Positions 7,253-15,597 of a stretch of 64,000 nt of DNA are shown one piece after another. Below the pieces are notes generated by a model. That model saw only the letters and a program-made list of their open reading frames with translations, did no database searches and was not told the DNA's origin. The DNA comes from Streptomyces sp. NRRL WC-3742. Its GTDB lineage: Bacteria > Actinomycetota > Actinomycetes > Streptomycetales > Streptomycetaceae. The translations under genes and the position numbers were made by a program. The DNA is taken from contig NZ_JOCF01000012.1 of the NCBI RefSeq assembly GCF_000720635.1, positions 62,001 to 126,000 of the forward strand, in the 5' to 3' direction. Position 1 is the first letter of the stretch. Each line of letters starts with the position of its first letter.

Positions 7253-9753
7253 CGGTGCTGGACTTCCGGGAGGTCACGGAGCTGCTCCGGCCGTTCGCGG
7301 GGCGCGCGGACGAACTCGCCGCCGCGCTGCTGAGGGCGGCGGCCGCGAACGAGGGCGTCCTCTACGACAGCCGGTGGAACCAGGTGTTCCACGACCTGCG
7401 CGCGCTGCGGCCCGACGGCCGTACGGCGCTCGCCGACGCGCTGGTCGCGCGCTACCACGCGGCCGATGAGGGCACGGTCGTCCGCGCTCAAGTTCCGCCC
7501 TTGCTCGGCGAGTTCGCGCCCGAGCTGTTCCGCGACCGGCTCCCGGAGGAGCACCGGGAGGCGCTCGCCGGGCTCGGCCGGGAGACGACGGTGGGGTACC
7601 GCGACCGCGACCGGCTCCTCGCCGGGGCCGAACTCGAGGCCGGGCGCCCCCTCGCGCCCGAGATCGTGGCCGCCTTCCGGCGCTCCGCCCTGAGCCCGTA
7701 CTGGGGAAAGCCGCTCGTCGAGTTCGCCGCCGCCCTCACCGAACCCGTCCTCAACGTCGGCGAGGTGTGGGCCGAGCAGGCCGTGCGCGACACCCGGGAC
7801 GACCCCGACATGCAGGCGCTCCTGCGGCACACGGTGACCGCCACCGCGGCCAAGCCCTCCCGCCCGTGGGAGAAGCGGGCCGAGAGCCTGATCCTGCCGC
7901 TTGGCGCCGACCGCGTCCGGACCGCCGTCCTGCCCTGGCTCGCCCTCGCCGGCCGCCGCACCTTCGCGCTGGACGGTCAACTCGCCGGGCCGGACGGGCA
8001 GAGCGCATACGACCCGTACAACGCCAACGCCCTGCGCGGACTGGCCTGGGTGCTCGCCCTGCTGCCCGCCCACCCGGACAGCGCTCACCCGGACAGCGCC
8101 CGCGCGGACACGGCCCGCGCCCTCGGCGCCCTGGTCGAGACCTCCCTGCGGAAGATCCCCGGGCTGGGCCCGCGCAACCCGAAGGTCGCCAACGCCGCCG
8201 TCGGCGCGCTCTCCCGCATCGACGGCGAGGCGGCCCTCGCCGAACTCGCCCGCCTGGGCACCCGCGTGACGTACAAGGGCACGCTCAAGCTGGTCGACGC
8301 CGCGCTCCAGGCGCGGGCGGAGGCGCTGGGCCTCTCCCGCGAGGAGATCGAGGAACTCGCCGTCCCCGCCTACGGGTTGACGGAGGTCGGCCGGGCCGAG
8401 CTGCTGCTGGGCGAGGTCACGGCCGGCCTGGAGGTCCGGGGCACCAGGGTGGCCCTGGGCTGGCGCAACGCCGCGGGCAAGGAGGTCAAGAGCGTGCCGG
8501 CGGTGGTGAAGCGCGACCACGCCGAGGAGCTCAAGGAGTTGAAGACGGCGGTCAAGGACATCGACGGGATGCTCTCCGCCCAGAGCGAGCGCCTCGACCG
8601 CCAGTTCCTCGCCAACCGCACCTGGCCGTACGCCACTTGGCGCGAGCGCTACCTCGACCACCCCCTGGTCGGCACCCTGGCCCGGCGGCTGCTGTGGACG
8701 GTCGACGGCACGACCGCCGGATTCGCGGACGGCGAACTGCGCACCCTCGCGGACGACTTGGTTCAGCCGGTGCGGGAGGGGAGCGAGGTCCGGCTCTGGC
8801 ACCCGGTGGACCACGAGCCCGCCGAGATCGTCGCCTGGCGGGACTGGCTGGAGCGGCACGCGATCACCCAGCCGTTCAAGCAGGCCCACCGCGAGGTGTA
8901 CCTGCTGACCGACGCCGAACGGGCGACGGGCACGTACTCCAACCGCTTCGCCGCGCACGTGCTGCGCCAGCACCAGTTCAACTCCCTCGCGTCGGCGAGG
9001 GGTTGGCGCAACAAGCTGCGGCTGATGGTCGACGACTCGGCCCCGCCCGCCACCCGTGCGCTGCCGCAGTGGGGGCTGCGCGCCGAGTACTGGATCCACG
9101 GTGAGGGCGAGGAGTACGGCGACGACACCACCGAGTCGGGCAGCTACCTGCGCCTGACCACCGACCAGATCCGCTTCTACCCGATCGACGCGCCGCAGAA
9201 CGAGGCGGACTGCTACGGCAGCGAGTACCGCATGTGGCCGCGGGACGGCGCCGAGCCGGTGGAGCCGGTGCCGATCGCCGAGGTCCCGCCGCTCGTGCTG
9301 TCCGAGGTCCTGCGCGACGTCGACCTGTTCGTGGGTGTGGCGAGCGTCGGCAACGACCCCACCTGGTACGACGGCGGACCGGAAGGCCGCTACCGCGCGT
9401 ACTGGGACTCCTACGGCTTCGGCGAGCTCGGCCAGGGCGCCGAGACGCGCCGCGCGCTGCTGGAGCGGCTCGTACCCCGGCTGGCGATCGCCGACCGCTG
9501 CACCCTGGAGGGGCGCTTCCTGCACGTGAAGGGCGAGCGCCACACGTACAAGATCCACCTCGGCTCGGGCAACATCCTGATGACGCCGAACGACCAGTAC
9601 CTGTGCATCGTCCCGAAGCCGGCCGCAGCCACCCCGCAGACCGGGTATCTCCCCTTCGAGGGAGACCGGATGCTCGCCGTGATCCTCAGCAAGGCGATGC
9701 TGCTGGCCGAGGACACAAGGATCACGGACCCGACGATCCTGAGCCAGCTCTAG
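7249..9753 (+). CDS. large DUF4132-type protein
   Basis: 834 residues from ATG 7249, coupled to the preceding gene by a 4-bp overlap. Residues 1 to about 500 are mostly helical with repeated Leu/Ala patterns such as VANAAVGALSRIDGEAALAE, looking like HEAT-type repeats. Around residue 580 ARGWRNKLRLMVDD leads into GLRAEYWIHGEGEEYG, the DUF4132 signature. The C-terminal ~85 residues (LEGRFLHVKGERHTYKIHLG, SGNILMTPNDQYLCIVP, ILSKAMLLAED) form the conserved terminal domain seen at the end of this family. Its biochemical role is unknown. A short in-frame duplication (HPDSAHPDSA) is present near residue 280. Confidence 0.8.
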   Translation: MTVLDFREVTELLRPFAGRADELAAALLRAAAANEGVLYDSRWNQVFHDLRALRPDGRTALADALVARYHAADEGTVVRAQVPPLLGEFAPELFRDRLPEEHREALAGLGRETTVGYRDRDRLLAGAELEAGRPLAPEIVAAFRRSALSPYWGKPLVEFAAALTEPVLNVGEVWAEQAVRDTRDDPDMQALLRHTVTATAAKPSRPWEKRAESLILPLGADRVRTAVLPWLALAGRRTFALDGQLAGPDGQSAYDPYNANALRGLAWVLALLPAHPDSAHPDSARADTARALGALVETSLRKIPGLGPRNPKVANAAVGALSRIDGEAALAELARLGTRVTYKGTLKLVDAALQARAEALGLSREEIEELAVPAYGLTEVGRAELLLGEVTAGLEVRGTRVALGWRNAAGKEVKSVPAVVKRDHAEELKELKTAVKDIDGMLSAQSERLDRQFLANRTWPYATWRERYLDHPLVGTLARRLLWTVDGTTAGFADGELRTLADDLVQPVREGSEVRLWHPVDHEPAEIVAWRDWLERHAITQPFKQAHREVYLLTDAERATGTYSNRFAAHVLRQHQFNSLASARGWRNKLRLMVDDSAPPATRALPQWGLRAEYWIHGEGEEYGDDTTESGSYLRLTTDQIRFYPIDAPQNEADCYGSEYRMWPRDGAEPVEPVPIAEVPPLVLSEVLRDVDLFVGVASVGNDPTWYDGGPEGRYRAYWDSYGFGELGQGAETRRALLERLVPRLAIADRCTLEGRFLHVKGERHTYKIHLGSGNILMTPNDQYLCIVPKPAAATPQTGYLPFEGDRMLAVILSKAMLLAEDTRITDPTILSQL

Positions 9754-9844
9754 AGACCAAAACCACAGGCGCGACGGCCCGGCCGTGCCCTAGGTTGATC
9801 GCCGCCCCGTCGTCGTGGCAGGCGCCCACCCCTGGAGAACCGGC

Positions 9845-10660
9845 ATGACCTGGACCGAGCACACCGTCGTCCGCGAGGGCGTCCGCCTCTCCTGCCGCGA
9901 CCGGGGCGGGCCCGGCGTCCCGATCGTGCTGCTGCACGGACTGGCCGGCCACGCGGGAGAGTGGGACGCCCTCGCCGCCCACCTGGGCGACCGCGACCGC
10001 CACCGCCTCGTCGCCGTCGACCAGCGCGGCCACGGCGCGAGCGAGCGCCGCCCCGGCGACGTCTCGCGCGCCGCGTACGTCGCCGACGTGGTCGCCGTCG
10101 TCGAACAGCTCGGCCTGCACCGGCCGGTCCTCGTCGGCCAGTCTCTCGGCGGTCACACCGCCATGCTCACCGCCGCCGCGCACCCCGACCTGACCGGCGG
10201 CCTCGTCCTCGTCGAGGCGGGGCCCGGCCGCGACGACCCGGGCCGGCCCGCCGAGATCGCCCAGGCACTCGGCGCCTGGCCGACGCCCTTCCCCTCCCGC
10301 GCCGCCGCCGTCGACTTCTTCGGCGGCGGCACGGTCGGCGAGAGCTGGGCGGACGGGCTGGAGGAGCGCGACGGCGGCTGGTGGCCGCGCTTCGACCCCG
10401 ACGTGATGGCCGAGGCGCTGGCCGAGAACGCCCGCCGCTCCTTCTGGGACGAGTGGACGGGCCTCACCTGCCCCACGCTCGCCGTCTTCGGCCAGGCGGG
10501 CATCATCCCCGCCGAGGAGACCGATGCCATGCTGGAGCGCCGCCCCGAGACCGTGGCCGCGAGCGTCCCCGCCGCAGGCCACGACGTCCACCTGGAACAC
10601 CCCGAGGCCCTCGGCCGGCTCCTCCGGGAGTACGTCACGGGCCTCGGCCGTCACCGCTGA
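9845..10660 (+). CDS. alpha/beta-hydrolase fold protein
   Basis: 271 residues from ATG 9845. The fold is shown by VLLHGLAGHAGEWDALA (oxyanion region), VDQRGHGASE, nucleophile elbow VGQSLGGHTA with S100, and the C-terminal AAGHDVHLEHPE with H246. The acidic member of the triad is not obvious. The substrate cannot be assigned; similar proteins are esterases, lactonases or C-C hydrolases. It is alone on its strand, 91 bp after the DUF4132 gene, and may have its own promoter. A hairpin overlaps its stop. Confidence 0.82.
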   Translation: MTWTEHTVVREGVRLSCRDRGGPGVPIVLLHGLAGHAGEWDALAAHLGDRDRHRLVAVDQRGHGASERRPGDVSRAAYVADVVAVVEQLGLHRPVLVGQSLGGHTAMLTAAAHPDLTGGLVLVEAGPGRDDPGRPAEIAQALGAWPTPFPSRAAAVDFFGGGTVGESWADGLEERDGGWWPRFDPDVMAEALAENARRSFWDEWTGLTCPTLAVFGQAGIIPAEETDAMLERRPETVAASVPAAGHDVHLEHPEALGRLLREYVTGLGRHR

Positions 10661-10675
10661 CGACCGAGGCCCGTG
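10636..10675. terminator. hairpin overlapping the hydrolase stop
   Basis: Perfect 12-bp arms (CACGGGCCTCGG at 10636-10647 and complement at 10664-10675) enclose the stop codon. It lies between convergent genes and may serve both. Confidence 0.7.
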
Positions 10676-10724
10676 CGAAGCTCTCAGCTCTTCCTACCGC
10701 TTTTACCGCTCTTACGGCCTTCTT

Positions 10725-11240
10725 CTACCGCGCGCCGACCGGCACCTGGCCCTTGTGGCCGACCTTGGGCAGGCCCGCCAGGAACCGGTCGACCTCGGCG
10801 CGCTGCGCCTCCGTGAACGGCGCCTTGAGCACCGTCGCCGAGAGCGGAGCGGCGCCCGCCTTCCGCGCCAGCACCGTCCACGCCACGGGGTTGTGCGCCA
10901 CCTTGCTGACCGAGGTCCAGGGGATGCGGCGGTCCAGGGCCGGCGTCTTCAGCTCGAGGGCGTCCTCGGTGAGCGTGACGACCGTCGGCCCGACGTAGCG
11001 CGGGGCGACCTTCTGGCCCATCCGCTTCCCGCCCGCGGTGATGTTCACCACCTGGACGAACCCGAAGCAGACCGCCGCGATCGCGAACATGACGCTGCCC
11101 GCGGCCAGGCAGGCCGCCGCCAGCGCCAGCCACAGCCCGACGATCGTCCAGCGGAGCCAGGGCCGGGAGGCCGACGCGTTCGCCGTGACCGAGGCGACGA
11201 TGTCCTCGGTGGTCGCGTCATAGGTGACCTGCATGTTCAT
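10725..11240 (-). CDS. YcxB-like membrane protein
   Basis: 171 residues. Two membrane segments (about 31-50 and 51-70) are followed by a soluble domain with VTLTEDALELKTPALDRRIPWTSVSKV, the pattern of the YcxB-like/PH-fold domain found in small actinobacterial membrane proteins. ATG 11240 and ATG 11234 are both possible; GGGAGC lies upstream of the first. Function is unknown. It is convergent with the preceding hydrolase. Confidence 0.7.
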   Translation of the reverse strand: MNMQVTYDATTEDIVASVTANASASRPWLRWTIVGLWLALAAACLAAGSVMFAIAAVCFGFVQVVNITAGGKRMGQKVAPRYVGPTVVTLTEDALELKTPALDRRIPWTSVSKVAHNPVAWTVLARKAGAAPLSATVLKAPFTEAQRAEVDRFLAGLPKVGHKGQVPVGAR

Positions 11241-11317
11241 GGTTCGCGTGCTCCCGGTTCGTCGAATGGCGGCACATCATGACGGGAACCCGCGACCCGA
11301 CGCAAACGGACGAACCG

Positions 11318-12070
11318 TCACTCGCCGCCGAGGAATTCCAGCAGCAGGTCCGTCACCTCCGCCGGACGCTCCAGGCTCGGCAGGTGGCCGGCCCACTCCA
11401 GCTCCACGTGCCGGGCCGGGCCCGCGATCCGCCCGGGCACGGCCGCCGCGATCTCGCGGAAGTCCGCGAAGTCGTGCGCCCCCGCGACGGCCAGGCAACG
11501 GGCCGTGACCTTCCCGAGGTCGACCTCGGGGCTGCTGCGGAAGAACTCCGTCGCCGCCAACTGCACCTCGAACGCGTTGCGCTGCATCACCCCGACCAGC
11601 GCCCGGGCCTCCTCGCCGGCCTCCGGGCCCAGCCACGCCGCCACGTTCAGCTCCACCGCGCCCGCGACGTCACCCGCCTCCAGCAGCTCGTCCTCCTTGC
11701 CGCCGAAGGCCCGCAGCTCCGCACTGTGGTCGTGCCCGGGCAGCCCGGCGGCGAGCAGCGCCAGCGCCGTCACGGCCTCCGGACGCGTCGCCGCCACCTC
11801 CAGCGCGACCTTGCCACCGTACGAGGCGCCGACCAGCGCGGCGCTCCCCACCCCGAGACGGTCGAGGAGGTCCAGCACGTCACCGGCATCGCTGTACGGG
11901 GCATCCGCCATCGGCGACTCGCCGAACCCGCGGAAGTCCAGCCGCACCACCCGGTACCCGGCCTCGAGCAGGGCCTGCCACTGCCCGTCCCACATCCGCC
12001 GGTCGCACACCGAGGAGTGGAGCAGCACCACTGCGGGGCCATCGCCCGCCACGTCGTAAGAGATCGTCAT
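11318..12070 (-). CDS. alpha/beta-hydrolase fold enzyme
   Basis: 250 residues with a complete triad: nucleophile S83 in VGASYGGKVAL, acid D200 in VAGAHDFADF, and H229 in EWAGHLPSLERP. The oxyanion region is VVLLHSSVCDRRMWDG, and LDFRGFGESP follows. This is close to the BioH/haloalkane-dehalogenase-like branch used as esterases. No pathway context is visible. The start ATG 12070 is preceded at 7 nt by TAACCT, so translation is probably leaderless. Confidence 0.85.
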   Translation of the reverse strand: MTISYDVAGDGPAVVLLHSSVCDRRMWDGQWQALLEAGYRVVRLDFRGFGESPMADAPYSDAGDVLDLLDRLGVGSAALVGASYGGKVALEVAATRPEAVTALALLAAGLPGHDHSAELRAFGGKEDELLEAGDVAGAVELNVAAWLGPEAGEEARALVGVMQRNAFEVQLAATEFFRSSPEVDLGKVTARCLAVAGAHDFADFREIAAAVPGRIAGPARHVELEWAGHLPSLERPAEVTDLLLEFLGGE

Positions 12071-12077
12071 CCGGCAG

Positions 12078-12083
12078 AGGTTA
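12078..12083 (-). promoter_or_regulatory. -10 box of a probably leaderless hydrolase gene
   Basis: On the minus strand TAACCT is followed by 7 nt and ATG at 12070. Confidence 0.45.
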
Positions 12084-12096
12084 GCGGACGACCCCT

Positions 12097-12110
12097 CCGG
12101 TGATCACCGG
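12097..12110. promoter_or_regulatory. 14-bp perfect palindrome near the promoter
   Basis: CCGGTGATCACCGG is centred about 20 bp upstream of the putative -10 box of the leftward hydrolase gene, a position suited to an operator. The binding protein is unknown. Confidence 0.4.
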
Positions 12111-12198
12111 TTTCCGGCTGCTCCTCTTCGCCGGTCGTCTGCGGATCGTCGCAGGTGAGGCAGCCCCTCGGGCGAGGAGCCGCCCGCCCCCGCCACGG

Positions 12199-12420
12199 CT
12201 ACCGGGCGACGAACAACTCCTCGTTGCCCAGGATGCTCTCGTGAACGGACACCGTGGGGTACGCCGCCCGCATCCGCGCCGCCTCCGCCGTCTGCCGCGC
12301 CTCGATCAGCGCGCCCTCCCCGGCCCCGTGCGAGCGCGACCGCTCCCGGAACATCAGGAACGCCGCCGCCCCCACGATGACACCCACCAGCACGACCCCG
12401 AACACCACAACGGTCACCAC
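12199..12420 (-). CDS. small single-pass membrane protein
   Basis: 73 residues from GTG 12420 (GTG 12417 also possible), with GGGGAGG upstream. One hydrophobic segment at residues 2-23 (VTVVVFGVVLVGVIVGAAAF) is followed by a charged cytosolic part with helical EARQTAEAARMRAA. It has no recognised family and no operon partner. Similar tiny membrane proteins are common in streptomycetes. Confidence 0.6.
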   Translation of the reverse strand: MVTVVVFGVVLVGVIVGAAAFLMFRERSRSHGAGEGALIEARQTAEAARMRAAYPTVSVHESILGNEELFVAR

Positions 12421-12570
12421 GAGTCCAGCCTCCCCGTTCCCCGAATCACCAATCGTCCACGGCCCGAGCCGAGTTGGAGGGCGCAGCCCTCATTCGCAGT
12501 ATGCACGCGACGATCGCCGAAGCCCACCCCACCGGCACCGTGCCCTCGCCCGGCCCGCCCTCAGCTGCCG

Positions 12571-13125
12571 TCAGCTGCCGTGGCGGGTCAACCGCCAGAT
12601 CTGGTTCTCCCCGCTCTCGGCCGGTGCGAGGTCCCCGTCGGCTGCCTCCCGCCGGTGCACGGTGAATCCGGCCCGGGCCGGGACGGCGCCGCTGGCGAGG
12701 TTCGCCACGTCGTGCACCACCTCCACGTACTCGACGTCGGGCAGCCGGAACGCCTCCTCCACCAGCGCGCGAACCGTCCTGGTCATCAGCCCACGGCCGG
12801 TCGCCCCGGGACGCAGCCAGTACCCGATCTCCCGCCCGCCCTCCGGGGTGTCCTCCCGGCGGAACAGTCCGCAGACGCCCACGATCGCCCCGTCCAGCGT
12901 GACGGCGTAGGTGAACTCCTGCCGGCTCTCCCAGCAGCCCGCCCGCCCGGCGAGGAACTCCCGCGTCTTCTCCACCCCGTGCTCGGCCACCCACGGCATC
13001 CACGGCCGCAGGTGCTCCAGCGACTCCTCGATCACCCGGAACAACTCGGGCAGATCCGCCTCCCCCTCGAAGCGGCGCAGGGCGAGGCCGTCGGTCAGGC
13101 GTAGGACAGGCTGCGGTGTCTCCAT
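12571..13125 (-). CDS. GNAT acetyltransferase (RimJ/RimL-like), copy 1
   Basis: 184 residues. The fold is recognised from LALRRFEGEADLPELFRVIE, HLRPWMPWV, the acetyl-CoA loop GYWLRPGATGRGLMTRTVRALV (motif A, RGxG-like) and the terminal strand with FTVHRRE. This matches the ribosomal-protein N-acetyltransferase RimJ/RimL branch, but the substrate is not predictable and small-molecule targets are also possible. It is followed leftward by the small membrane gene and preceded by a close paralogue at 13173-13733, evidently by tandem duplication. Confidence 0.85.
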   Translation of the reverse strand: METPQPVLRLTDGLALRRFEGEADLPELFRVIEESLEHLRPWMPWVAEHGVEKTREFLAGRAGCWESRQEFTYAVTLDGAIVGVCGLFRREDTPEGGREIGYWLRPGATGRGLMTRTVRALVEEAFRLPDVEYVEVVHDVANLASGAVPARAGFTVHRREAADGDLAPAESGENQIWRLTRHGS

Positions 13126-13172
13126 CCCAGGAGCATTCCCTGCCCCTGCCCGCTCGGCAAAGCGATTTCGCG

Positions 13173-13733
13173 CTACCGTCCCCGCGCCTCACCGCAGGTC
13201 AGCCGCCACACCTGCTCCTCCCCGGTCTCCCCGGGGGCCATCGGCTCGACGCTCCTACGGCGGTGCACGCTGAACCCCAGCCGCGCCGGGACGCCGCCAC
13301 TGGCGAGGTTCGTCACATCGTGCGCCACCTCCACGTACTCGACCCCGGGCAGCCGGAACGCCTCCTCCACCAGCGCGCGAACCGCCCTGGTCATCAGCCC
13401 CCGGCCCGTCGCCCCGGGATGCAGCCAGTACCCGATCTCCCGCCCCGCCTCCGGCGCGTCCCCGCAGGGCGCCAGCCCGAGGGACCCCACGATCGCCCCG
13501 TCCAGCACGATCGCGTAGTTGTACTCCTCACCGCTCTCCCACTGCGCCTGCTGCCGGGCGAGGTACTCCCGCGTCTTCTCCACCCCGTGCTCGGCCACCC
13601 ACGGCATCCACGGCCGCAGATGCTCCACCGACTCCTCCACCACCCGGAACAACTCCGCCAGATCCGCCTCCCCCTCGAACCGCCGCAACACAAGCCCACC
13701 CTCAACCCGAATAACACCCCGCACCGTCCCCAC
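13173..13733 (-). CDS. GNAT acetyltransferase (RimJ/RimL-like), copy 2
   Basis: 186 residues if started at GTG 13733 (GTG 13724 equally possible; chosen by alignment with copy 1). Same layout as its neighbour: LVLRRFEGEADLAELFRVVE, HLRPWMPWVAEHGVEKTRE, GYWLHPGATGRGLMTRAVRA. Nucleotide identity with copy 1 is very high over the central 150 bp and drops at both ends. Both active-site regions are intact, so both may be functional, possibly with different substrates. The two genes are 47 bp apart. Confidence 0.83.
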   Translation of the reverse strand: MGTVRGVIRVEGGLVLRRFEGEADLAELFRVVEESVEHLRPWMPWVAEHGVEKTREYLARQQAQWESGEEYNYAIVLDGAIVGSLGLAPCGDAPEAGREIGYWLHPGATGRGLMTRAVRALVEEAFRLPGVEYVEVAHDVTNLASGGVPARLGFSVHRRRSVEPMAPGETGEEQVWRLTCGEARGR

Positions 13734-13782
13734 CCCCCGAGCATCCCCCACCACCCCCCACCTACGCACCAGTTCGCGCCTC

Positions 13783-13817
13783 TGCACGAGAAGTCGGCCC
13801 GGCCGACTTCTCGTGCA
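13783..13817. repeat. perfect palindrome, 17-bp arms, 1-nt centre
   Basis: TGCACGAGAAGTCGGCC (13783-13799), C, then its exact complement (13801-13817). It has the same core as the palindrome at 533-569, and its right arm recurs at 14289-14305. It lies 52 bp beyond the stop of the leftward membrane gene, so it may terminate that transcript. Confidence 0.65.
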
Positions 13818-13868
13818 CGCGCGCAGCCTCGGCGTCGTCACCGAACTCGACGGATCGCAGGCCGGCGC

Positions 13869-14174
13869 TCAGGACGAGCGGACGCCGTTCCCCCGGGCGG
13901 CGCGCTGCAGCGCGATGTGGGTCAGCCAGGCGATCCCGAAGGTGAACGGCGCAGCGCTGTTCTCGGGCGGCCCGGGAATCGCGGAGCAGATCACCACCAC
14001 CGCCAGCGGTACCCAGACCCGCAGCGCCACCCGCCGAACGGCCGCCGAACCGGGCACGAGCGGCAGGAGGAACCCCACCACCCCGAACAGGACGGTCAAG
14101 CCCGCATGCTTCACCGCCTCGAACACCGTCCAGACGAGCAGAAACAGCCCAACCACGCCCCAGACCCAACGCAC
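13869..14174 (-). CDS. small polytopic membrane protein
   Basis: 101 residues from GTG 14174. Hydrophobic stretches at about 4-17, 23-41, 50-66 and 77-90 (GLFLLVWTVFEA, GLTVLFGVVGFLLPLV, VPLAVVVICSAI, FGIAWLTHIAL) predict three or four membrane helices. No family is recognised. It is flanked by copies of the TGCACGAGAAGTCGGCC element on both sides, which may mark it as a separately acquired segment. The start lacks an obvious ribosome site. Confidence 0.6.
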   Translation of the reverse strand: MRWVWGVVGLFLLVWTVFEAVKHAGLTVLFGVVGFLLPLVPGSAAVRRVALRVWVPLAVVVICSAIPGPPENSAAPFTFGIAWLTHIALQRAARGNGVRSS

Positions 14175-14288
14175 GCCCCAGGAAACCGATTCGCCCGTTA
14201 CCTCAGGTGCCACTCCGCCTACGTTTCGCGTGCTCAACGCGTCGGCGGCTCGAGTCGTGCCGCCAGAGCATCCTGAGCTGCTCGACCC

Positions 14289-14305
14289 GGCCGACTTCTC
14301 GTGCA
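14289..14305. repeat. single arm of the palindrome family
   Basis: GGCCGACTTCTCGTGCA is identical to the right arm of the palindrome at 13783-13817, here without its partner. It lies between the membrane protein gene and the DUF2625 gene. Confidence 0.6.
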
Positions 14306-14329
14306 GGCGGGCAACTGGTCGGCGCGTGG

Positions 14330-15067
14330 TCAGAGTTCGCCGAGGAACCCCGGGTCGGCCTGGCCCAGCTGGGCGGCGAACTCGCCGGCCGAGCCCAGGA
14401 CCTGGTGCATCGGCGTCGTGCGGCGGCTCAGGGCGCCGAGGCCGGACTGACCCTCCTGGGACCAGAGGAACGGGTAGACCGTGAAGCCCTCGGAGAGGGT
14501 CAGAGCCGTCGTCTCCTCGCGCCAGCCCGGCCAGCGCAGGCCGTCGTAGAACTGTTCCAGCCGGTCGTCCAGCAGCCAGGCGATCCAGCCGGAGTGGCCG
14601 GTCTCCATGGCCTCCCACTCCAGGGTGTCGGGCGCGAAGTACGTCATCTGGCCGGGGGCGCCGGGGCGGCCCGCGCCGGCGGGGTCGTGGCCGTTGAGGG
14701 CGAACACGCCGCCGAGGACGTCGTAGCCGACGACCAGGCCCGTGCCCGGCTGCCAGCCGGGGTCGACGGTGGCGGGGAAGCGGTTGGCGCGGCCCAGCCC
14801 GGGCAACTCGCCCGCGCCGCCGCCGAGGACGCGCAGCCACCCGCCGTCGAGCAGCAGCCCGCCGGTGTGCAGCACCAGCGCGCCGAGTGTCGACCGTGCG
14901 GTGACCTGGAGTTGCAGCAGGCAGCGCCGCCCCTCCTCCGGGTCGTCGGGCGGCAGGACCTGTACGGCTCCGGTGGCGGCGAGGGCCGGGCCGAGCGCGG
15001 GCCAGGCGGGGTCGTCGACGGTGATCAGGTCCTCGAGTGCGCGCATCCGGCGATGATCGCACGTCAT
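14330..15067 (-). CDS. DUF2625-family protein
   Basis: 245 residues from ATG 15067, which overlaps the preceding stop by 4 bp; ATG 15046 (MRALEDLITV) is the start that family members usually show. The family signature is visible: DDPAWPALGPALA, LQVTARSTLGALVLHTGGLL, LDGGWLRVLGGG, GVFALNGHDP, TLEWEAMETGHSGWIAWLL. The biochemical role of DUF2625 is unknown. It is the last gene of a tightly overlapping three-gene operon with an unknown protein and an SRPBCC protein. Confidence 0.8.
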   Translation of the reverse strand: MTCDHRRMRALEDLITVDDPAWPALGPALAATGAVQVLPPDDPEEGRRCLLQLQVTARSTLGALVLHTGGLLLDGGWLRVLGGGAGELPGLGRANRFPATVDPGWQPGTGLVVGYDVLGGVFALNGHDPAGAGRPGAPGQMTYFAPDTLEWEAMETGHSGWIAWLLDDRLEQFYDGLRWPGWREETTALTLSEGFTVYPFLWSQEGQSGLGALSRRTTPMHQVLGSAGEFAAQLGQADPGFLGEL

Positions 15068-15597
15068 GCGTCGTCCTCCGGCCGGTTCGCCTCCCACAGG
15101 GCGCGCAGTTGCGCGTACGCCCGGCCGAAGGCGGCCGAGTGGCCGAGGTCGAGGGCCATGGTGGCGCGTCCGTAGAGGTAGTGGGCGTCCCGGTGGGCGG
15201 CGGGGTCGAGGTCGGGCAGGCCGCACAGGAGCCGGAAGTGGTAGTCCAACGAGCTGCGCGTGTACTCCCAATGCTGCTGGTGCCCGTCGGGCAGGAGGGG
15301 GCGCAGGACGTCCCGGGCGTGTTCGCGGATGATGCGGTCGAGCTCGTCCGGCGCGGGGTCGACGGGCTTCAGCGGGTGGTCGTCCAACTCGCGCTCCATC
15401 ACGGCGAGTTCCTCGGCAATCGCCTCCAGCGCCCGTAGGTCCAGCGGGGCGACCGCGTACGCCCGCGTGCCGAGCTCGGCGGCCGTGCGGGCGCGCCGGG
15501 CATCGCCCGTACAGGCGGCGACGAAGCCCGCCGACGTGCCGCAGCGCCACCGCAGTTCGGCGAACCGCCACACCAGGTCCCGGTCCACGGCCGTCAT
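15064..15597 (-). CDS. hypothetical protein, 177 aa
   Basis: 177 residues, all-helical by composition (LDLRALEAIAEELAVMEREL, HWEYTRSSLDYHFRLLCG, AHYLYGRATMALDLGHSAAF). No signal peptide or known motif. It overlaps both neighbours by 4 bp, which implies tight translational coupling and a shared task with the SRPBCC and DUF2625 proteins. I do not recognise the family. Confidence 0.65.
   Translation of the reverse strand: MTAVDRDLVWRFAELRWRCGTSAGFVAACTGDARRARTAAELGTRAYAVAPLDLRALEAIAEELAVMERELDDHPLKPVDPAPDELDRIIREHARDVLRPLLPDGHQQHWEYTRSSLDYHFRLLCGLPDLDPAAHRDAHYLYGRATMALDLGHSAAFGRAYAQLRALWEANRPEDDA

Noticed and set aside
6808..9558. A 916-codon minus-strand frame opposite the DUF4132 gene
   Set aside because: Shadow frame with repeated VxLxLG patterns; the plus strand carries the conserved C-terminal domain.
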